Origin: Batkoa obscura
Taxonomy: Eukaryota > Entomophthoromycota > Entomophthoromycetes > Entomophthorales > Batkoaceae
Reading direction: 5' to 3'
Assembly (NCBI GenBank): GCA_030770535.1
Contig: JASVEC010000153.1
Location: forward strand, 1-40,053
DNA length: 40,053 bases
Positions 11,297 through 22,965 of the stretch are shown here, piece after piece. Within the stretch, counting starts at the first letter, position 1; each line of letters begins with the position of its first letter. The position numbers and the translations under genes are program-made. Under the pieces are notes generated by a model. It had not been told where the DNA came from. It did not search any database and was given only the letters and a program-made list of their open reading frames with translations.

Positions 11297-13921
11297 TTAA
11301 ATTGAATCTAATGCCTTTAATAAATCTGTTTGAAACCCAACCAACTTATTTTTCTCAGATTGATGAGAACCAAGATAATATATCACATTACCTAAAGGTC
11401 TTAAGAAATAGCCATCGTTCACTTTATTAATATGCTCAATAACTTGTTTAGCTAAATTCGAAGCATAATTTCTATTTTCTGTTTTTAAATAAACTGCTAA
11501 TAAAGAACCGATTGATATCACTCCGTCTACTTTTTCATGCTTAGAAATTTCACATGTTAATGTAGTATCATATAAATCCGTAATAAATGTGCTATTATTA
11601 TTATTATTGTTATTATTATTTTCATCTTGTCTACCAAATAATTTTTCATATTCTTTTAAACTAGCTAATGCAGCTTGACAACCAATTGGATAAGCAGTAT
11701 AGGAATGGCCATGTAATAAAGAATCAATTTTATCTTCAGATAAGAATGCATTATAAACTTTATCATTAGCTAAGGTTACTGATAATGGTAAATTACCCCC
11801 AGTTAGTGCTTTTGAAAAGATAGATATATCTGGTTGAATATTTAACAATTGGGTTGCTGACATTTTAGATAACCTATAAAACCCTGTAAAGACTTCATCT
11901 ATGATAATGAGTTTGTTTTCATGTTGTAATTTATTAATTAATAATCGTTGGAATAATGGATCAACTAATATCATACCGCCTGCTCCCATAATAACTGGTT
12001 CAATTAATAAAGCGGCTATTTCTTTTTTATTAGGAATATTATTATATTGCTCATTTATATAGTTATTATATATTTGATATAATTCATCCTCTTCATTCAT
12101 TCGTTGATTTAAATTAAATAAACTATTTAACAAATTATCTTTTGTATTATTATTATCATTGTTATTTTCAATAATGTATTCCTTATTATTCCATTCTAAC
12201 TTGACTACAATTTGGTTATTTTTAATCTTAACATTAGGACTATCCAACCATACCCCTTTACCTGAATACCAATCTACTTTTTTATTATAAACGCTAGGAT
12301 TTGATGCATCCATAGCACCAATAGTATCACCGTGATACCCTCCTTTTAAACCAATAACAATCAATTTATCAACATCTTTCTCCTTTAATTGGTTAATCTT
12401 CTTATAGCTTGTCAATGCCATTTTAATTGCTACTTCAATACCAGTTGAGCCATTATCTGAAAAAAATACCTTATTAGCCCATCCTTTACCAACAGTAGAT
12501 AATAATTTGTGACTCAAATCATAAGCTGGCTCATGAATATTTTCTGGAAATAATAAATGACCATATTTACTATTGGCATATACCATTTCCATACCAATTT
12601 TATAATTCCCATGACCTAAACCTTGGGTCCACCATGAGGCATTAGAATCCTGTTTTTTACTTAAACTGTTATCTTCTGAGTTATGAAATTTGATATCATC
12701 TTTATACGCAGATTCTATTACCCCAATCGATTTTAATGTTTGATGTTGAGTAAATGGCCACCAAATAATATCTTTACTTTTATCTTTCATTTCATTTAGT
12801 TTGGCATATCTAATATTAATTACAATAAATAAAATAAATTAACTTAATACTATAAACTTACTTTTTTTCATAATATTCCATCAACTTTTGATTAATGTTT
12901 ACAAAACTATCTTCATTTTTTATAAAATAATTCTCCAAATTTTTTTCATCTTTAATCTTATCTTCTAACATACTTGGTGGTTTTTCAATTGAATGAACTT
13001 GAATTCCTTCTTTATTAAAGTATTGTTTTAAGTATTCATCATTTTCATATTTAACATCTTGAAACAAACAACATTGAATTACATCATACCCTCGAATTTT
13101 TAAACTTTCATAACTACTAATAGTAGTACTAATTCCACCAAGACGACTATCACCAATCAAAATTACTGGGTAACGTAAGGAGCGATATAAATCAGCTTGT
13201 AAACCACCTAACAAGAATTGAATTAATTGTTCTACTTTATTACTTTTGTTTATAAATAATTAATAATTACCTGATAAAGTAGGAGATAATACACCTAAAA
13301 TAAAGTAATTTTAAATTAATTTTAAATTAACTATTAAAAATATATAGTTTTTTACCACCTGCAGATTCAATAAACAAAGTAGCTAAATTATTATCTAATT
13401 TTTTATTATAATTGTTAATATTCAATTCGATTTCTTGTAATACTTCTTCATCTTCAACTATTCTATCTCGTGCTAAATGTGGACTCACTGCATTTGGATA
13501 TTTAAATAATGTTTTGCCAGTAAGTAATGGATTATTTCTATTATATTTCAATATATGTCTATAAATAAAATATTAAAAATTAAAATAATAAATAATAAAT
13601 AATAAATAATAAATAATAAATAATAAATAATAAATAATAAATAATAAATAATAAATAATAAATAATAAATCTTATTAGCACCTCAATAATATATTTGATC
13701 AATTATATAAACATAAAAATCTAATAATTATAATGTTTAATTTACCTGGTATCTGAATCTTCTGGATATCCAGTTTGTACTGGTTTTAAATAAAGAACAG
13801 GTTGATTTAATTTTAATGCTCCTCGTACCAATAAATTACTAAATATTGTTTTTCCAACTTCAGTATTATTAGATAAGATTAAATATTTATTTAATCGTTT
13901 GTTAAGTAAATTATTTAACAT
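11297..13921 (-). CDS. Bifunctional dethiobiotin synthetase / DAPA aminotransferase (biotin synthesis)
   Basis: Five exons on the minus strand: 13921-13746, 13558-13356, 13294-13271 (only 24 nt), 13207-12862 and 12809-11297. All frames join, giving 753 aa. The N-terminal part (about 1-245) is dethiobiotin synthetase: P-loop NNTEVGKT (K24), LKPVQTGYPEDSDTR, ESAGGVLSPTLSG and DSRLGGISTTISSYESL. The C-terminal part (about 260-753) is a class III PLP aminotransferase: WWPFTQH, FSDNGSTGIEVA, GGYHGDTIGAMDAS, IIIDEVFTGF (Asp about 554) and FSKALTGG with the PLP lysine about K583. It should convert KAPA to DAPA using an amino donor, then carboxylate DAPA to dethiobiotin with ATP. This BIO3-BIO1-type fusion is known in plants and many fungi. 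Two poly-Asn insertions (about 465-475 and 647-655) interrupt surface loops. The start is the first ATG of the frame, after a CT-rich leader. It is divergent from the acyl-CoA oxidase. Confidence 0.95.
13585..13672. repeat. Heptanucleotide microsatellite (AATAATA)n in biotin-gene intron 1
   Basis: About 12 near-perfect units of the 7-nt motif AATAATA lie inside the 187-nt first intron (13559-13745), which is about three times longer than the other introns because of this expansion. Confidence 0.9.
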
Positions 13922-14791
13922 GGCTGTGATAAATGCGAGAAGAGAAAGCTGAAAAAGTGAAAAGAAGAGAAAGTGAAGATGAATGATGTTTTCGATTTTT
14001 AATTTTTGATTTTTTAGCAAACTACTTTAGTTGGAAGTTTTTGATTGGTGAATACACGCCTTTATCTAAATTTCTTCAAAGAAAATAATATCTGTGTTTT
14101 ATTGGTAGAGTTTTTGATTAATAGTTTAAATATCAAAATAAAATAGCCTTATTTTATTTTCTATTAGCTTGATAAGTTAATCAAATTTAGATGTACATAA
14201 TATTTAATTTAAAGGGATACAAAATCCTTAGTTTATTACTGAAAAATTTAATCAATATGATATGTTAAAATTCAAGTATTTAATATTATAATGTGAATTT
14301 TTTGACTAGCATTGATTCTGGAATAAAAATGCTCTAGTTTATCCCAAAATTAAAATTATAATACTTAAATTTTACATTCTTTAAAAATACTTGTTTTGAG
14401 CTATTTCAAAATTAGTAATAAGTTACTGCTATTTACATATTTATATGTTGGAATTGACATAAATAACATGTAGCAAACTATCCGATAAGATAAGTTAATG
14501 AAGCCTATCACGATACAACATTAAACGTCAAGTGATACAATTCTTAAATTATTGTTATGATTTAATTTAACTCAATGTCTTCATAAAGTATATGCTAAAA
14601 GTTTGATATTGGAATATTGTTCTAAATTTCATGGATTTAAATTCCATTTACGTCACATTATTTGGCTATTTTTAATTTTCCATTGTAAAAAAATGGCTAA
14701 ATTTTCCCACCCTAAAAAAAGAATTATAAAAAGCAACAATCAAGAACATAAAATGTAAAAAAAAAATACAAATATTAGCTTTCAAAACAAA
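13922..14791. promoter_or_regulatory. Shared divergent promoter region, biotin gene / acyl-CoA oxidase
   Basis: 870 bp between the two divergent start codons. On the oxidase side a TATAAAAA box lies at 14725-14732, 60 nt before its ATG. A minimal start-stop element (ATG at 14753-14755 followed at once by TAA) lies between them, though it may be upstream of the transcript start. On the biotin side the last 70 nt before the ATG are CT-rich on the coding strand. No MITE lies here. Confidence 0.5.
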
Positions 14792-17273
14792 ATGAAACAA
14801 ATGGATTACGTATTACAACAACGTAAAGATATAATACAAGCTAGATCAGAAGGAAGTATTGATATTGATGAATTAACATCTATTATCTATGATAAAGAGT
14901 TTATTGATTCTAGACTAGAATTTGAAGATATATTGAAGAATGAATCTTTATTAGATTTAAGTAAAGATGTTCATTTATCTAGACCTGAGGTAAGAAATGA
15001 AATAGAATAACATATATAGTTTTGTTGTTTTATGATAGATAATGATATTAAAATAATTCCTTTAGAGATATTTAGAAACTTTAAAAGCATGTAAAAGATT
15101 AGTGGAATTAAAATATGAAAATAATCTAAATGTTCAACAATTTGTTAAATTAATCAATTATTCCGATCTCATTAATCCAGTAAGTTTAACATTTATCTTA
15201 ACTAACAATTAGCACTTAATTAGTAACTAATATAAAGTTCCATTTTTTTAATATTTATTTTTTTATCTTAGCTTATGCTTGATTTTGGTATGTTTGAAAC
15301 AGCTATTCGTACCCAAACTTCAAGTGAACAATATGATAAATGGTATAAAGACGTATTAGATTTTAAAATGTTAGGATGGTAAATACAATTAAATGTTAAT
15401 TTATAAAAAATAGAATATTAAAAATCAAATTATATTTTACTATATAGCTATGCTCAAACTGAATTAGGTCATGGTAGTTCTTTATCAAATTTAGAAACCA
15501 CAGCAACATTAGATAAATCCACTGATGAATGGGTGATCAATTCACCTACATTAAGTGTAAGTTATTATATTATTATATTATATTATTAACTTAATTTAAT
15601 CCCTTCTTTTTTTATTTTATAGTCAGCTAAATTTTGGCCTGGTGCTTTGGGCAAATTTTCCAATCATGCTATTGTTTATGCCCAGCTTATTATTGATAAC
15701 AAGAGTTATGGACCACACGGCTTTTTAACTCCAATTCGATCTTATGAAGATCATAAGCCATTGAAGGGGATTATACTAAAAGACATTGGACCAAAATTAG
15801 GTTATGAGGGTATGGATAATGGTAAGTTAAATTGATTTTATCATTTCAATTAAAGTTGGAAGTAAAATAACTGATACATTATGATTAGGTTATGCTACTT
15901 TTAATCAAGTACGTATTCCAAGAGAAAATATGTTAATGGGGTTTTCTACTGTAAGTAAAGAAGGTGTTTATAAAAAACCCCCTCATTCAAAGATCGGCTA
16001 TGCTGTTATGGTAATTATCTATTTTAAATCATTTTTTTGTTTGATATAAATATTTAATCTCTCAAAATAGACTCAAACAAGAGTAGGCATCACTCAGTAC
16101 AGTGCAATTTCTTTAGCAAGAGCTATTACTATTGCCATTCGTTATTGTTTAGTACGTCGCCAAGGAGTTGATAACAACAAATTGGAGCCTCAAGTAATTG
16201 ATTATCCCCTCGTACAATATCGCTTATTCCCTATACTTGCTAGTACTTTCTCATTAATGTTCGTATCTCGATGGATGTTAACTACATATCAAACAATGAT
16301 GTCTAATATAGCTGAAAAAAATGATTTTTCATTATTACCTGAAGTGCATGCCATTAGTTCTGCCTTAAAAGGATATTGTTCTGAAATGGCATCCAACATG
16401 ATTGAAGAAGCAAGAAGAGCCTTAGGTGGTCAAGGATATTTAAAAGCATCTGGTTTATCGGAATATTATAATAGTTTTATACCTAGTATGACATATGAAG
16501 GAGAGAATGGATTATTAACACAGCAAACAGCTAGGTTTTTATTGAAGCAATATAAAATGGCTAAAAATGGTCAATTAGTAGATATTACTAAAACTTCAAG
16601 TTATATATTGAAGTTTATAGATAATGGAAAACCAGAACTAAAACAGAATGTTTTAGAATTAAACGAGAATGATTTATTAATTGAATTAATTGATCTATTT
16701 TCTTATAGAGCTTACTTTTTGTTAAAGAAATTAAATTTAGCTAATCAAAATTTACCTTGGGATGCATTGTCTCTTGATTGTTATAAATTAACTAAAGCTC
16801 AATCCCAATATTTAGTTATCTTACAAACTTATAATGGAATTCAAAATCTTCCTTCAACTGTGAGCCAATGTAATATTAATATATTAAAAGTATTATTAAT
16901 AGTTCATATTATTACCATTCTTGATCAAAATATTGGTGATTTTTTTGAAGCTGAAATTATTACATCTAATCAATTAACTGGACTTCGAGTGCATATGACT
17001 GAATTATTTAAAACGATTCGACCTGAAGTTGCTAGACTAACCGATGCTTTTAAATTTACGGATCGTTACTTGAAATCGGATTTAGGCCCCTTTGAGGGTA
17101 ATGTATATGAAAAGATTGTTGATTCATTAGATAAAAATCCATTAAATACAATTTATTCCGAAAATGAAGTTATTAAAGGATATAAAGAATATATTCAACC
17201 GTTAGTACATGGGGAAATTAAAATGAAATATGAAAGGGAAGCACCAGTTAAGAAGGTAGTGTCAAAACTTTAA
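14792..17273 (+). CDS. POX1: Peroxisomal acyl-CoA oxidase
   Basis: Seven exons: 14792-14989, 15066-15179, 15272-15378, 15448-15556, 15623-15821, 15889-16010 and 16071-17273. All phases agree, giving 683 aa, the usual family size. Motifs in order: [37 protein letters not shown] (flavin/substrate site); [57 protein letters not shown]; and [19 protein letters not shown] with the catalytic Glu about E426. The C-terminus ends SKL, the type 1 peroxisomal import signal. It should catalyse the first, FAD-dependent step of peroxisomal beta-oxidation, making trans-2-enoyl-CoA and H2O2. It shares a promoter region with the biotin gene. In fungi, the early steps of biotin synthesis and pimeloyl-CoA supply are linked to peroxisomes, so the pairing may be functional (inference). 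Confidence 0.97.
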
Positions 17274-18804
17274 AGGGAGAATGATTTAATAAAATATTAG
17301 TAATGGTTATGATTGGCTTATTTTTGTATTTTTAGTTTGAAATTAATAATAGTATTAATTGTGATAATTAAAATCGACTTTTTGCTATTATTGCCATTAA
17401 TCTAATAGTTTCAAAATTAGTCGATTGTGATAAATATAAGATTAACAGAATTTATTTAGAATTATTCTAAAATGAAATTAATAAACTTAATATTATTATT
17501 TCGTTTCAATTTTATAATTTTTTAAATTTCTATATATTTTCACTTCACAAGAAACTTTAGTTGCTTTTGAAATAATTTGAATCTTTGTTTATTTAGTGAG
17601 TTAACAATTGAAATTTCAATCAAATAAAAAGCAAACGATATAAAGTTTAATACGATAATTGGAAGAGTAGAATGAATTTAAGTAAGTTTAATGTAATAGT
17701 TTTATTAATTTGTTGATTAGATAGAATGAATTCGATTCATTAAAACAATAATAATTCAAGCCTTAGTCAGATAATTAACATTAAAAATAAAACTCATACC
17801 AAAGATAGAATTCATTTATAAATATAACATTCACTTTTGTAATTCAGTAAATCGTATCTAATATTTTTAACAGACTCAAAGATTATACTATGATAATCAT
17901 GAAATAGTAATGTGACCAATATAAGCAAAAGCAGCTGTCAATAGACATAGCTTATGATTTAAGTCTCACATTATTATCGTTGGTAAGCAACTCTTAGATA
18001 AATGCTCTTTCTTTTCTAATTACAGATTCTCTAGAATCGAAATTGAGGATTAAAATAACATTAACGAGTTATAAATCAATCAATCAACTTTAAAGGGTGA
18101 AACTACCAAAGGTTAATTAACACTAAATCTAAAAGGAACATCATAGCAATATTATAGTTGTTATAGATACTTATAATTTTAATCTTTATAATAATGAAAA
18201 TGGATTGATATTTAGGTAAGGAATTTTATTTTTAGATTTTTAAATTCAAGATTCAAAATTATTATGTTTATTAAGTTGAAGTAAAATAATAGGGAATATG
18301 TTATCAATAGTAATAATGAAAGTAATTCAAAAAACAATTTATTGAATTTGAATCAATGAATCATTGAGAATAATAAATTGTACACGTTTATGAGAATTAT
18401 ATCAGCAAGTAATACACTTCAATCTTAAATTAAAAACTAACTCATCAATTATGTCTTTGATTGTAGAAGTAAGTGATATGGTTTTAGTAAGTTCGACGCT
18501 TTAAAAAATATTGATAGACAATTGACAGAAAAAAACTAGAATGTCGATTTTTAATAACGTATTTTTATGGTTGTATAGATAATCTAAAACGACTGATACT
18601 TAGTTATTAAATACTCAGTCCAATCTATATATATTTAAAAGCTTTAGCTCAAGGAAATCTACCTTAACTAATGATAAGCTCTAAAATTCTTTTGTTCCTG
18701 GTTCATAAGGTAATTTATTAACTTAATAAATAACTTAATTTGAGTGATTAGTCGTAGTCTTATCGGATTTTTATTACTGATTTATTTGAAGATGGAAAGT
18801 GAAA

Positions 18805-19077
18805 ACATGGGAATGTTTTTTATTGTCTATTACTCATTTTTACTACTTTTTTAAAACTCAACTAATTTACCTATTTAAGTTCGAATGTATGGTAGCAAAT
18901 GATGAGTTTTGTAACTAGGTATCTGTTCTATCATGCTGTTTGATGCTTGTTGATTTAGTTTTTATTCTAAAATGAATGATTAACTGCACATATTCAAACT
19001 TAAACAGCATATTAACTAATTAAGATTTATTTTAAAAGTAGTAAAAAAGGGCAATAGAGGAAAAAACATCTTCATAT
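18805..19077. mobile_element. Long fold-back relative of the MITE (two right ends)
   Basis: The left arm GGGAATGTTTTTTATTGTCT is matched by the reverse complement of the right arm (AATAGAGGAAAAAACATCTT, ending before ATAT). Pairing continues inward through TTACTACTTTTTTAAAA and, more weakly, through TTTAAGTTCGAATGTAT, so each arm is about 50 bp strongly and up to about 110 bp weakly paired. Both ends resemble the right (GCTTCATTACTTTTTCC) end of the short MITE. Flanks are ACAT and ATAT, a degraded 4-bp TSD. Confidence 0.7.
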
Positions 19078-19159
19078 GGTTTGAATTTCTCAAAGGAAGT
19101 GATTTTAAGTAAAATGGTAAATAAGGATTACTTTATTAAGGCTTTTTTTGAGATTTAGT

Positions 19160-19265
19160 ATATGGGAATGTTTTTTCGGTTTCATTACTCTTTCCATTTT
19201 TTAAGCGCTATTTGAGCGGAAAATTTGTTAGTAAAATTCTTAAACACAAAAATACAGCCCCATAT
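19160..19265 (-). mobile_element. GGGGATG MITE, copy 4
   Basis: Reverse orientation; ends GGGAATGTTTTTTC and ATACAGCCCC; core AAGCGCTATTTGAGCGG; flanked by ATAT on both sides. Confidence 0.9.
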
Positions 19266-19436
19266 TATTTGAGTTTTTGTTTAATAGGGAAAGAAAAGTT
19301 GGTAGTTTTAAATAGGATTTGTTGCAGATACTGAATAGGCTTTAGAGGGTTAAAAAGGAATAAAAAATAACTTAATAATTCAGTAGAGACAGCTTTTTTT
19401 ATTAACTTTTTTTTATAATTATAAAGTTAAATAGTC

Positions 19437-19538
19437 ATATGGGTATGTGTTTTTGTTAAGAGTTTTACTAACAATCTTTCTATTTAAATAGCGCTTAAAA
19501 ATAGAAAAGTAATGGAATCAAAAAAAATATCTCCATTT
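19437..19538 (+). mobile_element. GGGGATG MITE, copy 5a (abuts 5b)
   Basis: Forward orientation. Left flank ATAT then GGGTATGTGTTTTTG; right end ATATCTCC then ATTT. The ATTT at 19535-19538 is also the left flank of the next copy. Confidence 0.85.
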
Positions 19539-19639
19539 GGGGATGTATTTTTGTATAAGAATCTTACTAACAAATTTTCCGCTTAAATAGCACTTAAAAA
19601 GTGGAAAAAATAATGAAGTCAAAAAAGACACTCCCATTT
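19535..19639 (+). mobile_element. GGGGATG MITE, copy 5b
   Basis: Forward orientation, head to tail with copy 5a. Flanked by direct ATTT on both sides (19535-19538 and 19636-19639), which supports a 4-bp target duplication. Confidence 0.9.
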
Positions 19640-19836
19640 CTTGTTTCTTCCATTAAAGCAGAGCTTAAATTTAACTACACTAAATGTACATACATTGTAA
19701 TACGATTCACTTCAGCATTATTTCTTAATTTACGACTGTTGCTCAATTAGATCGAACTCAAAAAACCCGTACAAAAATAGCTTCTTGATTTATTAAAAAG
19801 CAAACTTTAGAATTTCTATTAATTATTATAATTAAA

Positions 19837-19984
19837 GGGTATCCGCGCGAACGCGTTTACCCCACCACCAAAAATTGTCCAGTGTTATCAGAGTTAACTG
19901 ACATGGAAACTCTCAAAGCCGAGGTGCAATGCAAAGATTGTTCCCAGCCCCTTTGCCTTTATGATCACAAAGAGACCCTGGCAG
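19837..19984 (+). pseudogene. GC-rich orphan exon with a Cys-rich peptide
   Basis: 148 bp at about 49% GC stand out from a background near 25%. From ATG at 19903 the frame reads METLKAEVQCKDCSQPLC then LYDHKETLAG and meets a consensus donor (CAG|GTAAGT at 19985). CKDC followed by LC suggests half of a zinc-binding site. No following exon is seen in the next 1.7 kb, and the preceding 66 bp are also GC-rich but do not give a long frame. It may be a relic of a transferred or transposed gene; the C-terminal Cys motif of some DNA transposases is one faint resemblance, not an identification. Confidence 0.35.
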
Positions 19985-21711
19985 GTAAGTAAAGAATTAC
20001 TAATATTGATAGCTGAAATTTATAGCCCAGTTTGATACTTTAGAAATGCTTAGTTGTGGGATTGTTTCATTTTAGTATGAATTTTAATTGGTTGAAAGTA
20101 AAACAAACTTTTTTGGACAAGAATAAATGGGAAATAGAAATTAAATTTAATATTGAATTTTTGCTAATAGTATCTTGGTTTTTAATTTAACTACTTTTTT
20201 AATTGTTTAGATTTAATAGACATTCTTTGCTTATTGCTTCTATTGTTTTAAATGAGTAATTTATTTTTTTAATTTACATGTGATGTGTGAAATTATTTAA
20301 ACTTACTTTTTTTACTAGTAAACTTGAGGTCAATTGAGTGAAGAAATTCTTTTTGAATAGTTGCTCCTCTTTAAAAATAAAAGGTAACATTGTCTTATTT
20401 TAAATCTTTCCAATTTTTCAGTTTTCAAGTTTCAAAGTTTTAAGAATTAATAGTTTGTACTTTGAACAATAATAGGGCAAGGAAATATGGTACAATTAAT
20501 CACAAAAGAGTATAGACTATAATCTCAATAGTGGTTTTTATTTATTTTAAATTCTAGTCAAAATCAAGTACATCATTAAATGATATTGGATATTCAAATT
20601 ACAATAAAAGGTTTTGAATTATACAATAAATAATAAATAGAACACTAAATGCTTAAAATATCTTTGTTTTATAATAGTAGATATCAGAATTACTAGTGTT
20701 CTTGATTTACATAAAAACATTTTAACAGTTAAAAGTTCTTGTATATGTTATAACGTGCACTCTATAGTTAGATGAATGTTTTAAGATAAATAGTAGATGA
20801 AGTCGTAAAATTTCAATTTCAACAATGAACATCATTATATTATATAAAGCGAATTTTAAAATATGAATGAAATTTTACGATAATTGGTGATAGTTTGCTT
20901 TTAATGATTTTACTCTAATATATACACGTAAATCAGCTTTTAGGAGTTAAAGATACCTATACCTTTTATAATTCAGTGAAATGCTATGAAAATTTGAATG
21001 ATATAATCAATGGTCCATGTAAAACATTTCTTTAATTAAATTTATGAAATGTAGCAATTTCTGTTTAAAAACAATAAAGTATAGTGAATGAGTGGATCTC
21101 TCTCATATTCTTAGCTGTATTTTCATAATTTGCCTGATTAAAGCAGTGACATATTATACTCAGCTGAAAGTACTACGGCTTTTAATAAGTTATAATTTAA
21201 AATAGCCAAACATAAGTCAATTGAATTGAAAGCTATCAAGATTTTTAATCAGCTGCTTTGAACTTATAAAGTAAAAAATTTAAGGATTTGTATATATAAA
21301 TAATTAGATTACTTAAAACGGATGTTTATCTTCCATTATATAAGTGAATAATATTTACCTCTATCTGACCAAGATGTATCTTTGAATAGTTATTTAAATT
21401 AAGAGTTCAGTAGAAGCTGTAGAGCTTGTAATATATGGGGATGTATTTTTGTGTCTAACAATTTTACTAATAAATTTTCCGCTCAAATAGCACTTAAAAA
21501 TGGAAAGAGTAATGAAACCAAAAAAAACATTCCCATATTTAATTTGCATTCACATTAATTTGAACAATTTTAAGTTAGTACTTATAAGAAGATTTTTTGT
21601 CCATTAATCGATAGGCTTAAAATTAATTAAAAAAACAAGTTTAAGCATTGTAAGTGATTCAAAAATTCAAAAAAATTCTCCTTTTTAAACTTCAACTACT
21701 TTCTAGCTCCG
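19985..21711. other. Intergenic, one MITE, no gene seen
   Basis: AT-rich non-coding sequence upstream of the unknown membrane protein. The only feature recognised is MITE copy 6, about 170 bp before the start codon of that gene. Confidence 0.5.
21433..21538 (+). mobile_element. GGGGATG MITE, copy 6 (near consensus)
   Basis: Forward orientation, 98 bp between ATAT flanks. Starts GGGGATGTATTTTTGTGTC and ends AAAACATTCCC. It lies upstream of the gene at 21712 and could affect its promoter. Confidence 0.95.
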
Positions 21712-22965
21712 ATGCAACAAACCAAAGAACAGCCATTGTTTCAAAAAGCATCAATAAAGAAAACAATTTTTAATTTATTTTTTGTAATTGTATTAATTTA
21801 TGGATTTATAACCGATGCGATTACTACAATTAAACAAGAAATTAATACGGCTATCTCTTCAATCAAAACGACATCTCATTATGATCGCATTGTATTTTTG
21901 AACTCAACTGTCACTCATTATAATACTGCATTTCATCCTAAAGGGATCCGTTATAAAGGAGAAATAGTTGTTTTTAAAGATGGCTGGTTTGAAACATGGG
22001 AAATACATGAGGGGTTCCTACCAGGGTTTGCGTTTAAAAAGGAAAAGAGCCAAACGATATGGGGTAGCAAAATAAAGAAATTGAAAACCAATTTAAAAGA
22101 AGAAGGCTATAGAAAAATAATTATAAAACAGTTACATTTTAAATATGCAAATGATCCGTTTTATTTTAATATGAGTAGCAATTCAATTGAGTTAAAACCA
22201 ATTGTTCAACATGAGCTTTTTGATATCCTTCAGATAGACAGCACACTTTTAACTAGGTTGGATGAAGTGATTAAAACTATGGCTTATTATTTTAGCGCTA
22301 GATCTATTAACGCTTATGGCGAAAGAGCAATGGGTATTCTCTTTGGTAAAAATTTTCCACTTTATAGTGAAGGTTTAATTTGGGCAGTTAAGCACCGATT
22401 TATTAGTCATTTATTTGAAACTATTAGTAGAGATGAAATTATCCCCAGTATCACTGATCTACAAGATTGGATGGAATCCTTTTTATTTACAGAATTTTAT
22501 AAATTTATTTATTGTGAACGAGTGGATGGTTCATGCGATGCTATTAAAAATGCGTTTGGTTATGGTTGTTTTTATGATCAAAACTATGATACGAATTTGA
22601 TCAAAATATCCTTCCCCTTTATACAAAAAAGTTGTGGTGCATTGCGTCAAATTATTCACTATGATAACCCATATCTTGCTATTTTTAATGTACAAGATAT
22701 CCATTCCCCCTATGGTCCTAAGTTTGTTTTTAAAGATATACATCGACTTGTTCATAATCCTAATTTTAATAAGGATTCATACAAATCTTATGAGAAAGTA
22801 TATAATGAAGTTGTCAAAAATAAAGCCCTTGCTAAAAAGAAACTTCGGCCTAAAAGTTATTTCAAGGATTGGCTTAGTTGTAAGAGTAGTTATTCATTTA
22901 AAGAGCCTTTTTATATATCTGCTTTTTATTTACATCGAACTGTTCCATTTGATGATGATTATTAG
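21712..22965 (+). CDS. Unknown protein with an N-terminal membrane anchor
   Basis: A single exon of 417 aa. I do not recognise the family. A hydrophobic stretch at residues 18-38 after a Lys-containing start suggests a signal anchor with the rest outside the cytosol. N-glycosylation sequons at N64 and N153, and five Cys (268, 275, 286, 308, 390), three of them close together (YCERVDGSCD...GYGC), fit a lumenal or extracellular domain. Aromatic and basic residues are frequent, and the C-terminus is acidic (FDDDY). There are no low-complexity tracts, unlike its neighbours. It stands alone, with MITE-rich DNA on both sides. The start is the first ATG of the open frame. It is coding beyond doubt by length and composition; its function is unknown. 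Confidence 0.75.
   Translation: MQQTKEQPLFQKASIKKTIFNLFFVIVLIYGFITDAITTIKQEINTAISSIKTTSHYDRIVFLNSTVTHYNTAFHPKGIRYKGEIVVFKDGWFETWEIHEGFLPGFAFKKEKSQTIWGSKIKKLKTNLKEEGYRKIIIKQLHFKYANDPFYFNMSSNSIELKPIVQHELFDILQIDSTLLTRLDEVIKTMAYYFSARSINAYGERAMGILFGKNFPLYSEGLIWAVKHRFISHLFETISRDEIIPSITDLQDWMESFLFTEFYKFIYCERVDGSCDAIKNAFGYGCFYDQNYDTNLIKISFPFIQKSCGALRQIIHYDNPYLAIFNVQDIHSPYGPKFVFKDIHRLVHNPNFNKDSYKSYEKVYNEVVKNKALAKKKLRPKSYFKDWLSCKSSYSFKEPFYISAFYLHRTVPFDDDY

Larger units (their letters stand above)
17274..19836. other. Intergenic, MITE-bearing, no gene seen
   Basis: The first 1.5 kb is AT-rich with nothing recognised. From 18.8 kb it holds the fold-back element (18805-19077), a reverse MITE (19160-19265) and two abutting MITEs (19437-19639). 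Confidence 0.5.

Noticed and set aside
13585-13672. Satellite or CRISPR-like array
   Set aside because: A simple 7-nt microsatellite within an intron, without spacers.
21433-21538. MITE as Tc1/mariner (TA) or piggyBac (TTAA)
   Set aside because: Copies flanked by ATTT, AAAT or ATGT have no TA or TTAA at the junction but do have matching direct 4-mers.
19985-21711. A 1.7-kb intron joining the GC-rich exon to the gene at 21712
   Set aside because: All other introns are under 200 nt, the composition differs sharply, and the 21712 frame has its own good ATG and N-terminal anchor.
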